A stretch of DNA of 64,000 bases, taken from the NCBI GenBank assembly GCA_045130475.1, contig JBGUPU010000073.1, positions 27,253 to 91,252 on the forward strand, given 5' to 3'. The notes below the pieces were generated by a model. It saw only the letters and a list, made by a program, of their open reading frames with translations, did not search any database and was not told the origin of the DNA. Of the stretch, positions 18,432-28,009 are shown one piece after another. Within the stretch, counting starts at the first letter, position 1. Every line of letters begins with the position of its first letter. The translations under genes and the position numbers were made by a program. The stretch is from CAG-791 sp045130475. GTDB lineage: Bacteria; Bacillota; Clostridia; Lachnospirales; Lachnospiraceae.

Positions 18432-19784
18432 ATGAAGGACATGAAGGACATTGAAATCAGGATTCCGCCGGGGGCGGCCAGGATTCTGCGCGTGCTGGAG
18501 GACCACGGCTATGAGGCCTTTGTGGTCGGCGGCTGCGTGCGGGACAGCCTTCTGGGACGGAACCCCAACGACTGGGACATCACCACATCGGCGCTCCCTC
18601 TCCAAGTCAAAGCTCTGTTCCGCCGCACCATCGACACGGGCCTCAAACACGGGACAGTGACGATCCTGATGGACGGAGAGCCCTTTGAAGTCACCACCTA
18701 CAGGGTGGACGGAGAGTATCTGGACGGAAGACATCCCTCGGAAGTTACTTTTACAGCCAGTCTGCAGGAGGACCTGCAGCGCAGGGATTTCACGATCAAC
18801 GCCATGGCCTACAGTGAAAAAAAAGGCCTGCAGGACTTTTTCGGAGGACTTTCGGACCTGGAAAAGGGCCTGATCCGCGCAGTCGGAGATCCCGCAAAGC
18901 GCTTCGGAGAGGACGCGCTGCGGATCATGCGCGCCGTCCGCTTTGCCGCCCAGCTGGGCTACGAGGTGGAGGCGGATACTGTCCAGGCTATGAAGGACCT
19001 GGCGCCCACCCTCTCCAGGATCAGTGCCGAGAGGATCGCCGCGGAGCTGGAGAAACTCCTGGTCTCACCCCACCCCGAAAAACTCAGGATGGCCTATGAA
19101 TGCGGCATCACGGCAGTCATTCTGCCGGAATTCGACCGGTGCATGGAGACCGGACAGAACAACCCCCACCACAAGTACAGTGTGGGAGAGCACACGATCG
19201 TCGCCATCGGCAATGCCCGCCCGGACCGTATCCTGCGCTATACGATGCTGCTGCACGATTTCGGAAAGCCGTCCTGCAAGACGACGGACGACCAGGGAAT
19301 CGACCACTTCTACGGACACCAGGAAGTCAGTGCGCAGATGGCCAATGACATTCTGCGGCGTCTCAAATCGGACAATGACACCCGCAGGAGCGTGGCCAAG
19401 CTGGTCCGCTATCATGACCTGACTTGCGGACTCACCGGAAAAAGCATACGAAAAGCGATCAGCCTGCTGGGAGAGGACCTGTTTCCCCTCTACCTGGAGG
19501 TAAAGGACGCGGACACCCGCGCCCAGAGCGATTTCCGCTTTCAGGAGAAGATGGACTATCTGGAGCAGGTGCGCCTTCTCTACAGAAAGATTCTGGAGGA
19601 GAAGGACTGCCTCTCCCTCAAGGACCTCGCCGTCAACGGAAAAGACCTGATCGAGGCGGGCATGAAGCCCGGAAAAGAGATCGGGGAAGTGCTCGGGGAG
19701 ATGCTCGAAGATGTACTTATGGAGCCCTCCCACAACACCAGGGAGTATCTGATGGAAAGATACCTTCCGTCTGCATCCGAATGA
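18432..19784 (+). CDS. cca: CCA tRNA nucleotidyltransferase
   Basis: The 450-residue enzyme adds or repairs the CCA end of tRNAs. The class II nucleotidyltransferase head has GGCVRDSLLGR (residues about 33-43) and the metal-binding DWDITTSA. It is followed by RRDFTINAMAY, the RRR-type flexible loop region, and a C-terminal HD domain (LLHDFGKP, with HDFGHQ-like continuation), as in longer CCA enzymes. Two ATGs (18432 and 18441) are possible starts; the second has the better GGATGAAGG spacing. It follows proS by 36 bases, suggesting co-transcription of tRNA functions. Confidence 0.94.
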   Translation: MKDMKDIEIRIPPGAARILRVLEDHGYEAFVVGGCVRDSLLGRNPNDWDITTSALPLQVKALFRRTIDTGLKHGTVTILMDGEPFEVTTYRVDGEYLDGRHPSEVTFTASLQEDLQRRDFTINAMAYSEKKGLQDFFGGLSDLEKGLIRAVGDPAKRFGEDALRIMRAVRFAAQLGYEVEADTVQAMKDLAPTLSRISAERIAAELEKLLVSPHPEKLRMAYECGITAVILPEFDRCMETGQNNPHHKYSVGEHTIVAIGNARPDRILRYTMLLHDFGKPSCKTTDDQGIDHFYGHQEVSAQMANDILRRLKSDNDTRRSVAKLVRYHDLTCGLTGKSIRKAISLLGEDLFPLYLEVKDADTRAQSDFRFQEKMDYLEQVRLLYRKILEEKDCLSLKDLAVNGKDLIEAGMKPGKEIGEVLGEMLEDVLMEPSHNTREYLMERYLPSASE

Positions 19785-19813
19785 TGTACACGCCCTTCGA
19801 GGGGTCGTGTACA
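19785..19813. repeat. Palindromic element 2 (TGTACACG arms)
   Basis: TGTACACG and CGTGTACA arms enclose a CCCT...GGGG inner stem. It starts at the base after the cca stop codon. Sequence and design resemble the element at 16873-16904, and both are followed by GTAAC. Confidence 0.65.
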
Positions 19814-19857
19814 GTAACGAAATCCAAAGGATGTATTGCTCTAAAAATAGGTCTATA

Positions 19858-19887
19858 TTGACAAAAAGTGTGTATACCAAGTAATAT
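19858..19887 (+). promoter_or_regulatory. Promoter for the HU gene
   Basis: A consensus TTGACA at 19858-19863 and TAATAT at 19882-19887 are separated by 18 bases, about 135 bases before the HU start. Confidence 0.75.
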
Positions 19888-20021
19888 TAATATGCAGAAG
19901 TCCTGCACAGCCACGCGGGACACCGACATGAAATCAGCCGTTTTCTGCGGCGGATCGATCGCTGCAGGAAGGCACTAATATCAGAACAACCTGCTGTGCA
20001 GGAAAAGTATAAGGAGTGAAT

Positions 20022-20297
20022 ATGAACAAGGGACAGCTTATTGAAAAGATGCATGAGAAATCCGGACTTACTCTGAAAGATGCAGAGAAGGCTTACAAGG
20101 CTTTCACCGATGCCGTCATCGAGGCTCTCAGAGACGGCGAGAAGGTTCAGCTGGTCGGCTTCGGCACTTTTGATATCGGCGAGCGCTCAGCCAGAGAGGG
20201 CAGAAATCCTCAGACCGGCGAGTCCATCCAGATTGCCGCTTCCAAGTCACCTAAATTCAAAGCCGGCAAGGCCTTCAAGGATGCTATCAACGGCTGA
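20022..20297 (+). CDS. hup: HU-family DNA-binding protein
   Basis: This 91-residue nucleoid protein bends and compacts DNA. The dimerisation helices (GQLIEKMHEKSGLTLKDAEKAY) and the DNA-binding arm (GRNPQTGE) are complete. AAGGAGTGA before ATG 20022 defines the start; a GTG two codons earlier is less likely. It has its own strong promoter and a hairpin downstream. In related Firmicutes hup heads the rqcP-divIC region, as here. Confidence 0.96.
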   Translation: MNKGQLIEKMHEKSGLTLKDAEKAYKAFTDAVIEALRDGEKVQLVGFGTFDIGERSAREGRNPQTGESIQIAASKSPKFKAGKAFKDAING

Positions 20298-20390
20298 TCC
20301 CATCAGAGAAAATGACTTCGCGGATTCTGATCCCGAGGCCGCTGCTCCAATGAGCCGCATGCCCGGGAGACCGTGATCGATCTGAATTAT

Positions 20391-20420
20391 ACAGCCCGCT
20401 GTCTTCAGACAGCGGGCTGT
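20391..20420 (+). terminator. Strong hairpin after hup
   Basis: ACAGCCCGCTGTC and GACAGCGGGCTGT form a perfect 13-bp stem with a TTCA loop. No T-run follows, so it may protect the 3' end or only partly terminate transcription. Confidence 0.6.
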
Positions 20421-20449
20421 CTCAGAAAATAAGAGGAAGCAGACCCTAT

Positions 20450-20689
20450 ATGCGATTGGATAAATATCTGAAGGTGACAAGGCTCATCAAGCGCAGGACC
20501 GTGGCGAACGAGGCGTGTGACAACGGCAGAGTGACCCTCAACGGCAAGATCGCGAGAGCCAGCGCCGAGGTGAAACCCGGCGATCTCATCGGGATTTCTT
20601 TCGGAGACCGTGAGATCAAGGCAGAAGTGCTGGCGGTCCGGGACAATGTCCGCAAGGAAGAGGTACAGGACCTTTTCCGTTACGTGTAA
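20450..20689 (+). CDS. rqcP: S4-domain ribosome quality-control factor RqcP
   Basis: The 79-residue protein is almost entirely an S4 RNA-binding domain (MRLDKYLKVTRLIKRRTVANEACDNG is its helix-turn region, with NGKIARAS and KPGD). RqcP binds stalled 50S subunits and helps RqcH add alanine tails. The length and the position before divIC match the former YabO. The yabP-yabQ pair that follows in spore formers is absent. Confidence 0.9.
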   Translation: MRLDKYLKVTRLIKRRTVANEACDNGRVTLNGKIARASAEVKPGDLIGISFGDREIKAEVLAVRDNVRKEEVQDLFRYV

Positions 20690-20712
20690 GACAGGACAGA
20701 GAGGTAAGAGAA

Positions 20713-21081
20713 ATGAAGACAACCGGAAGATCCGTAAGACAAACGGCAAAAAAGAGAAGAAGCGGAAGCCGGGCACAGAACGGAGGTCTCCTGACACAGG
20801 ACCGCCGTCATAATCGTCTGAGTATGTTTCTGGCAGGACTGGTGGTTGTCATCCTGATGATCGCGGTCTCGGTAAATGCCATGTCCCTGAACAAACGTCT
20901 TGCCGAAAACCGCAGGCGCACCGTGCAGCTGCAGAAAGAGATCCAGACGGAACAGCAGCGCACCGCCGATATTGAAGAATACCGCAGATATACATCGACG
21001 GATGCATATATTGAGGAAGTCGCCCGCGAAAAGCTCGGGTTGATTTATGAAGGCGAAACTGTCTTTAAAGAGGATAAATAG
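20713..21081 (+). CDS. divIC: Septum formation initiator DivIC/FtsB
   Basis: This 122-residue bitopic protein of the division machinery has a basic N-terminal region, one membrane helix at about 37-57 (FLAGLVVVILMIAVSVNAM) and an extracellular coiled coil (LNKRLAENRRRTVQLQKEI), ending with the family signature DAYIEEVAREKLGLIYEGE. It partners with FtsL and DivIB at the septum. It lies 23 bases after rqcP and is probably co-transcribed. Confidence 0.9.
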   Translation: MKTTGRSVRQTAKKRRSGSRAQNGGLLTQDRRHNRLSMFLAGLVVVILMIAVSVNAMSLNKRLAENRRRTVQLQKEIQTEQQRTADIEEYRRYTSTDAYIEEVAREKLGLIYEGETVFKEDK

Positions 21082-21101
21082 TCAGCCGGCCGGCTGATAT
21101 G

Positions 21102-21132
21102 GCGCCATGCAGATCATGCATGGCGCTTTCTT
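21102..21132 (+). terminator. Hairpin between divIC and tilS
   Basis: GCGCCATGCA and TGCATGGCGC form a perfect 10-bp stem followed by TTTCTT. It ends 18 bases before tilS and may terminate or attenuate read-through. A small CAGCCGGCCGGCTG palindrome precedes it. Confidence 0.65.
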
Positions 21133-21149
21133 ATAGGAGCAGAGACTTT

Positions 21150-22856
21150 ATGAGTGCGATCAAGGAGCGCGTCAGAAACTATATAGAGGAGCAGGGGATG
21201 ATCCGTCCCGGCGACGCGGTCGTTGCGGGCGTCTCCGGAGGGGCAGATTCTCTGTGCCTTTTTCTGCTCCTGCACGAGCTGGCTCCGGAAATGGGTTTCA
21301 GCCTACATGTCGTACATGTCCATCACGGGCTGCGCCTCTCCGCCCTGGATGATCTGCGCTTTGTAGAGGATCTCTGTGACCGCATGCAGGTTCCCTGCAC
21401 CATCGTCCGGGCCGATGCGGCAGCGCGGGCCAGGGAATGGGGGACCGGAGTGGAAGAGGCGGGACGCCGGATCCGCTACGACGCTTTCCGGCAGCTCTGC
21501 GGCACCCTTGCCCGGGAGAGGGAAGAAGAAGGACACCAGTTCCGGATCGCTGTCGCCCATCACCGGGAAGACCAGGCGGAGACAGTCCTCTTTCATCTCT
21601 GCCGGGGAACGGACCTGCGCGGCGCGCGGGGGATGCTGCCCGTGAGCGGGCAGATCATCAGGCCTCTTTTGTGCGAGAGCAGGGCCTCCATAGAGCGATT
21701 CCTGACGGAGAAGGGCTTTTCCTGGCAGGAGGATGAGACCAATGCAGACACCAGTTATACCAGAAACTATATCCGCAAAGAGATCCTGCCGAGGCTGGAA
21801 GAAGGCGTTCATGCCTCCGCGGCAAGGAGGATCTCACAGTTTGCAGCAGCCTGCGCAGAGGCGGAAGGCTACCTGTCGGCCGTGACGGACCGGGCCCTGG
21901 AGAGGTGCTCTGCCGCCTGCCCCCGCGGGGAAGTCATCTTCCTTCCCAAGGGAGCTGAAAGGACTGCCTGCAAGAGAGTCCTCAGCCTGGATGCCCTGAA
22001 ACAGGAGGACCCCTATCTGCAGGGAAGGATCCTCTACCGCTGCCTTGCGGACAGCACGCCTGGAGGTAAGGACATCGGAACAGTCCATGTGGATGCCCTG
22101 CGCAGTCTCTGCGCCGGGGATTCGGACGGACAGCTCTCCATGCCCTCCCGTGTCACGGTTTTCAAAAGAGGGGGAAAGATCTTTTTCTGCCGGGAAACAG
22201 GCACAGCTGAAGGAACAGACTTTGCAGAAGAGACAGGCGCGGCTGAAGGAACAAGCTTAGCTGAAGAGACAGGCCTGGCTGAGGGGCCGGATCAGGCCAT
22301 GCAGACAAGTGCGGGGACACAGAAGTGTTTTCCGCTCTCTCCGGAGGATTACGCCTGCCGTCTGCTGGGGTTTGACGGATGTATGTCCGCAATTCCGGGA
22401 AATGAGTGTACGAAATGGTTTGATTATGATAAAATAGGAACGTTTCCTGTTTTTCGAAACCGGCAGCCGGGAGACCGCATGCACCTGTTTTCGGATGCCC
22501 GGAAGCCGCAGGACCAAAACGCTCCTGCGGAGGCTGCAGTCAGGGGAGGAGAGAACCCCGGGGAAGAGGACAGGAGACTGATCTGTAAAAAACTTGCAAG
22601 AATCATGCTGGACGGGAAGATCCCCGCTCAGATCCGGGACAAGATCGTGCTTCCCTTCTCCGGAAACGAAGCACTGTGGATCCCGGGCCTGCGCATGGGA
22701 GATTCCTTCCGGGTCACTCCAACGACAAAAAGGGTCCTTGAGATCCATTGGAAAAGAGGGGAAAAAGATGGGATATCAAATTCAGGAAATGATCAGCGAG
22801 GAAGAAGTCAACAACAGGATCCGCGAGCTGGGAGAACAGATCACCAGGGATTATAA
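21150..22856 (+). CDS. tilS: tRNA(Ile)-lysidine synthase TilS
   Basis: TilS converts C34 of tRNA-Ile2 (anticodon CAU) to lysidine so that it reads AUA. The PP-loop ATPase signature SGGADSLCL is at residues 29-37, and HVHHGLR and the C-terminal domains (RQPGDRM, VTPTTKRVLEI) follow. At 568 residues it is longer than usual, partly through a Glu/Thr/Ala-rich insertion at about 347-385 made of repeated EETG and AEG units. The frame runs 89 bases into hpt, beyond where the family normally ends. TAGGAGC precedes ATG 21150. Confidence 0.92.
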   Translation: MSAIKERVRNYIEEQGMIRPGDAVVAGVSGGADSLCLFLLLHELAPEMGFSLHVVHVHHGLRLSALDDLRFVEDLCDRMQVPCTIVRADAAARAREWGTGVEEAGRRIRYDAFRQLCGTLAREREEEGHQFRIAVAHHREDQAETVLFHLCRGTDLRGARGMLPVSGQIIRPLLCESRASIERFLTEKGFSWQEDETNADTSYTRNYIRKEILPRLEEGVHASAARRISQFAAACAEAEGYLSAVTDRALERCSAACPRGEVIFLPKGAERTACKRVLSLDALKQEDPYLQGRILYRCLADSTPGGKDIGTVHVDALRSLCAGDSDGQLSMPSRVTVFKRGGKIFFCRETGTAEGTDFAEETGAAEGTSLAEETGLAEGPDQAMQTSAGTQKCFPLSPEDYACRLLGFDGCMSAIPGNECTKWFDYDKIGTFPVFRNRQPGDRMHLFSDARKPQDQNAPAEAAVRGGENPGEEDRRLICKKLARIMLDGKIPAQIRDKIVLPFSGNEALWIPGLRMGDSFRVTPTTKRVLEIHWKRGEKDGISNSGNDQRGRSQQQDPRAGRTDHQGL

Positions 22857-23310
22857 GGGACGGTCCGTCCGTCTGGTGTGCATCCTCCGCGGCGCGGTAT
22901 TTTTCATGTGCGAGCTGGCCAAGAGGATCGAGCTCCCCGTTTCCTTCGACTTCATGTCTGTCTCCAGTTACGGCAGCAAGACCACTTCCAGCGGCATTGT
23001 CCGCATTCTCAAGGATCTTGAGGATCCGGTCACAGACGAGGATGTCATCATTGTCGAGGACATCATTGATTCTGGAAGGACCCTGAGCTTCCTGAAGGAG
23101 CTCTTCCGCAGCCGCGGCGCCGCCTCGATCAAGGTCTGCACCCTGCTCGACAAGCCCTCCCGCCGCGCGCCGGAGATCGATATCCATGTTGACTACAAGG
23201 GCTTCGAAGTGCCCGATCAGTTTGTGATCGGCTGGGGAATGGACTACGACCAGAGATACCGCAATCTTCCCTATATCGGTGTCATCACCGGGCTGGATGA
23301 AGAAGAATAA
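22768..23310 (+). CDS. hpt: Hypoxanthine phosphoribosyltransferase
   Basis: The 180-residue purine-salvage enzyme makes IMP or GMP from the base and PRPP. It shows the PRPP-binding loop VIIVEDIIDSGRTL, the LRGAVFFM segment and the C-terminal VGWGMDYDQRYRNLPYIG motif. GAGGGG before ATG 22768 gives the start, which lies inside the tilS frame, so the two genes overlap by 89 bases. The tilS-hpt-ftsH order is conserved in Firmicutes. Confidence 0.95.
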   Translation: MGYQIQEMISEEEVNNRIRELGEQITRDYKGRSVRLVCILRGAVFFMCELAKRIELPVSFDFMSVSSYGSKTTSSGIVRILKDLEDPVTDEDVIIVEDIIDSGRTLSFLKELFRSRGAASIKVCTLLDKPSRRAPEIDIHVDYKGFEVPDQFVIGWGMDYDQRYRNLPYIGVITGLDEEE

Positions 23311-23412
23311 GAGATCCGGCCGGGGATCCCGTTATCTTACATCTTTGTAAAAACACATCAAAATATCACCTGCTTCCCTGGGAAGGGGGGATATCAGATT
23401 TAGGAGATAGTT

Positions 23413-25275
<1,863 letters not shown>

Positions 25276-25290
25276 ATCACAGCAGAGATG

Positions 25291-25325
25291 AAGCGGCAGT
25301 TCCGCCGGGGATTGCCGCTTATTAT
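25291..25325 (+). terminator. Terminator after ftsH
   Basis: AAGCGGCA and TGCCGCTT form an 8-bp stem, followed by an AT-rich run (ATTATATTTTTA). The stem is modest. Confidence 0.55.
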
Positions 25326-25425
25326 ATTTTTATCAGTTTATCAGTTATATCTGTTTTTCATCGCGCGGAAAAGAAAACTGGTATCCGGGGAGTTGTACGG
25401 CGGACAGCCGTACAGGAGAAAATGG

Positions 25426-27705
25426 ATGTCTTACGATAGTGATTTCCGGGAAGGACCCGGACAAAATACTTTTTTCAGCGATACGACAGAGGATTATGTC
25501 ACACCTTCCCAGCCGGATCTTTATGAAATGGTCACGATACGGCTCCGCGCCGCCAAAGGGTCGGTCCAGTCCTGTTTTCTGGTCACCGAGACACGCTCCC
25601 TGCGCATGCGCCTGGCGGAATGGGACGAATGCTTCGATTATTATGAAGCCCGTTTCGAGGTGAATGTGACGCCTCTGCGCTATGTTTTCGAAATCTATAA
25701 CGACGGCAGGACGATCAGATATACCCGCCGCGGTGTCCGCAATACCATCCGGGCCGTGGACTGGTGGCACATCATCCCGGGCTTTCACGTGCCTGCATGG
25801 GCAGAGGGCGCGGTGATGTACCAGATCTTTGTCGACCGTTTCAGCAACGGGGATACTTCCAACGATGTGCTGACCGGAGAATACGACTATATGGGGAAAC
25901 CGGTCCTGGGGATCTGGGACTGGGACCAGCCGCCGACCTCCAAAGGCTATCGCGAATTTTACGGCGGCGACCTGCAGGGCGTGATCGACCGGCTGGACTA
26001 TCTGGAGGAACTGGGGGTCGAGGCAATCTACCTCAATCCGATCTTCCTCTCGCCTTCCAGCCATAAATACGATACACAGGATTATGAACACATAGACCCC
26101 CACTTCGGCAAGATCGTCCGTGACAGAGGAGAGCTCCTCTACAAGCCCCGCGCGGGACATTCCGCCGGTGAGCTCCTGTGGCCGGACGCGACGCAGGGAA
26201 TTGAGTCCGTGCGGGAGGAGGACCTCTCCAGCGGCCGCAGGTCCAACCGGAAAGCGACCCGCTACCTGTGCCGGGTGACGGATCCCGCCAACCTTGAAGC
26301 CAGTGACCGCCTGTTTGCCAGACTTGTGGACAAGGCACACAGACGCGGGATCCGTGTCATTCTGGACGGCGTCTTCAACCACTGCGGTTCCTTCCACCGA
26401 TGGCTTGACGGGGAAAAAATCTACGAACAGCTTCCAGGCGGCAAAAAAGGAGCCCGGGCGTCGAAAAAATCTCCCTATGTCAGGTATTTCCGCTTCGCGA
26501 AAGACAAATGGCCTTCCAACGACAGCTATGAGGCCTGGTGGGACTTTGCCACCCTGCCCAAGCTGAGCTATGAGACGTCCGAGGAACTGTGCGAATATAT
26601 CCTGAAGATCGGACGCAAATGGGTCTCGCCCCCTTACAATGCGGACGGCTGGCGTCTGGACGTCGCTGCGGACCTGGGACATTCCCCGGAGTTCAATCAC
26701 CACTTCTGGAGACGCTTCCGGAAGGCGGTCAAGGAGGCCAATCCCGAGGCGATCATCCTGGCAGAGAACTACACAGATTCCCGCAAATGGCTTCAGGGAG
26801 ACGAGTGGGACACCATCATGAACTATGAGTTCTTCATGGAGCCCCTCACCTTTTTCCTCACAGGAATGGAAAAACACAGTGATGCCCGCAATGAAGAGCG
26901 CTTCGGCGACCCCGACGCTTTCTGGCGGGATGTGCTGTATACAAACCAGAGAGGCATGCCGGACCTGGCCCTGCGCATCGGCATGAATGAGCTCTCCAAC
27001 CACGACCACTCGCGCTTCCTCACAAGGACCAGCCGTGTCGTGGGAAGGGTGGAGGACCTGGGGCCGGAGGCGGCCATGGAGGGTGTCAGGATGCAGGTCA
27101 TGCGCCAGGCGGTCCTGATCCAGATGACCTGGACCGGTGCCCCGACGATCTACTACGGCGACGAGGCAGGCCTGGGGGGCTTCACTGACCCGGACAGCCG
27201 CAGGGGCTATCCCTGGGGCCATGAAGATCAGGCGCTGATCCTCTACCACCGGGTGCTGACAGGACTGCGCCGCAAGAGCCGCGCCCTCCGCAGGGGATCC
27301 CTCCTGCGTCTTCCCGATGCCGACGGTCTGCTCGCCTACGCCCGCTTTACCCGCGGCAAAACCGCGCCTGCCGCAGACCGAAGCCGGAGCGCTGCGGACA
27401 GAAGGACACCTGCCGGTCGGGAGACCTTCCTCGTCCTCATCAACATCAACCACATCCCGATCGACTACCGCGCAGACATCACCTGCGCCGGCATTCCGCC
27501 CAGAGCGGAGCTGGAATGTCTCCTGCGCACAGACCGCAGCGGATTTGCCGCAGACCCTGCCCTTCTGCCTGGGGGAGCCGGTACACAGGAGGAGAGGTCT
27601 GTGAACGAGATCCTGAAACCGGTCTACACCACAGACGGCATACTCAGGATCAACCTGCCTCCGGAATCCGGCATCCTGCTCCGCTGCAGGCCGGACAGGG
27701 TGTGA
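25426..27705 (+). CDS. GH13 neopullulanase/cyclomaltodextrinase-like glycosidase
   Basis: The 759-residue enzyme is predicted to hydrolyse alpha-glucans or maltodextrins in the cytoplasm; there is no signal peptide. An N-terminal beta domain (about 1-125, CBM34-like) precedes a (beta/alpha)8 barrel with catalytic nucleophile Asp412 (GWRLDVA), acid/base Glu447 (ILAENYTD) and Asp527 (LSNHDHSRF). An insertion with many charged residues lies before the VILDGVFNH motif, and the C-terminal domain has an Arg/Ala-rich insert. ATG 25426 with AGGAGA upstream is chosen, because the longer frame from 25288 begins inside the ftsH terminator. Exact specificity within GH13 cannot be read. Confidence 0.88.
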   Translation: MSYDSDFREGPGQNTFFSDTTEDYVTPSQPDLYEMVTIRLRAAKGSVQSCFLVTETRSLRMRLAEWDECFDYYEARFEVNVTPLRYVFEIYNDGRTIRYTRRGVRNTIRAVDWWHIIPGFHVPAWAEGAVMYQIFVDRFSNGDTSNDVLTGEYDYMGKPVLGIWDWDQPPTSKGYREFYGGDLQGVIDRLDYLEELGVEAIYLNPIFLSPSSHKYDTQDYEHIDPHFGKIVRDRGELLYKPRAGHSAGELLWPDATQGIESVREEDLSSGRRSNRKATRYLCRVTDPANLEASDRLFARLVDKAHRRGIRVILDGVFNHCGSFHRWLDGEKIYEQLPGGKKGARASKKSPYVRYFRFAKDKWPSNDSYEAWWDFATLPKLSYETSEELCEYILKIGRKWVSPPYNADGWRLDVAADLGHSPEFNHHFWRRFRKAVKEANPEAIILAENYTDSRKWLQGDEWDTIMNYEFFMEPLTFFLTGMEKHSDARNEERFGDPDAFWRDVLYTNQRGMPDLALRIGMNELSNHDHSRFLTRTSRVVGRVEDLGPEAAMEGVRMQVMRQAVLIQMTWTGAPTIYYGDEAGLGGFTDPDSRRGYPWGHEDQALILYHRVLTGLRRKSRALRRGSLLRLPDADGLLAYARFTRGKTAPAADRSRSAADRRTPAGRETFLVLININHIPIDYRADITCAGIPPRAELECLLRTDRSGFAADPALLPGGAGTQEERSVNEILKPVYTTDGILRINLPPESGILLRCRPDRV

Positions 27706-27780
27706 GAGCACAGATGTCTCTTCTCCGCCTTTCCGTAGCCAGCACTGCTAAAACCATAAACGCCGCCCTTGCGGCATTAC

Positions 27781-27816
27781 CGCCCTTCCGGCACCGCCGC
27801 CGGAAGGGCGTTTTTT
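27781..27816 (+). terminator. Terminator after the GH13 gene
   Basis: CGCCCTTCCGGC and GCCGGAAGGGCG make a 12-bp stem followed by TTTTTT. Confidence 0.92.
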
Positions 27817-27916
27817 ACCTCTTTTTTCGGCAGTCGGTGGAAAGATTTTCCTCCTTTTTTGTTTGCTTTTGTGCAATACTTACAAAAAAACGTTCAGAAG
27901 TTCATTGCTTTGCGAA

Positions 27917-27945
27917 TTGCGCGCAGTTTATAAATTTTTTATAAT
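27917..27945 (+). promoter_or_regulatory. Promoter for the amylosucrase-like gene
   Basis: TTGCGC at 27917-27922 and a perfect TATAAT at 27940-27945 are 17 bases apart. An operator lies directly downstream at 27957-27970. Confidence 0.55.
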
Positions 27946-27956
27946 AATGATAACTG

Positions 27957-27970
27957 TGAAAACGATTACA
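27957..27970 (+). promoter_or_regulatory. LacI/CcpA-type operator before the amylosucrase-like gene
   Basis: TGAAAACGATTACA is a semi-palindromic site centred on CG, 11 bases after the -10 box, where a bound repressor would block initiation. It matches the sites at 32334-32347 (reverse) and 32487-32500. It could be read by the LacI-type regulator at 30480 or by a CcpA-like protein. Confidence 0.6.
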
Positions 27971-28009
27971 ACCAGTTAACAATAAACCCCTGAGAGGAGG
28001 AACCTTTTC

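Noticed and set aside
25288..25425. N-terminal extension of the GH13 enzyme with a hydrophobic segment (possible signal anchor)
   Set aside because: The extension begins inside the ftsH terminator region and lacks a ribosome binding site; ATG 25426 has AGGAGA.
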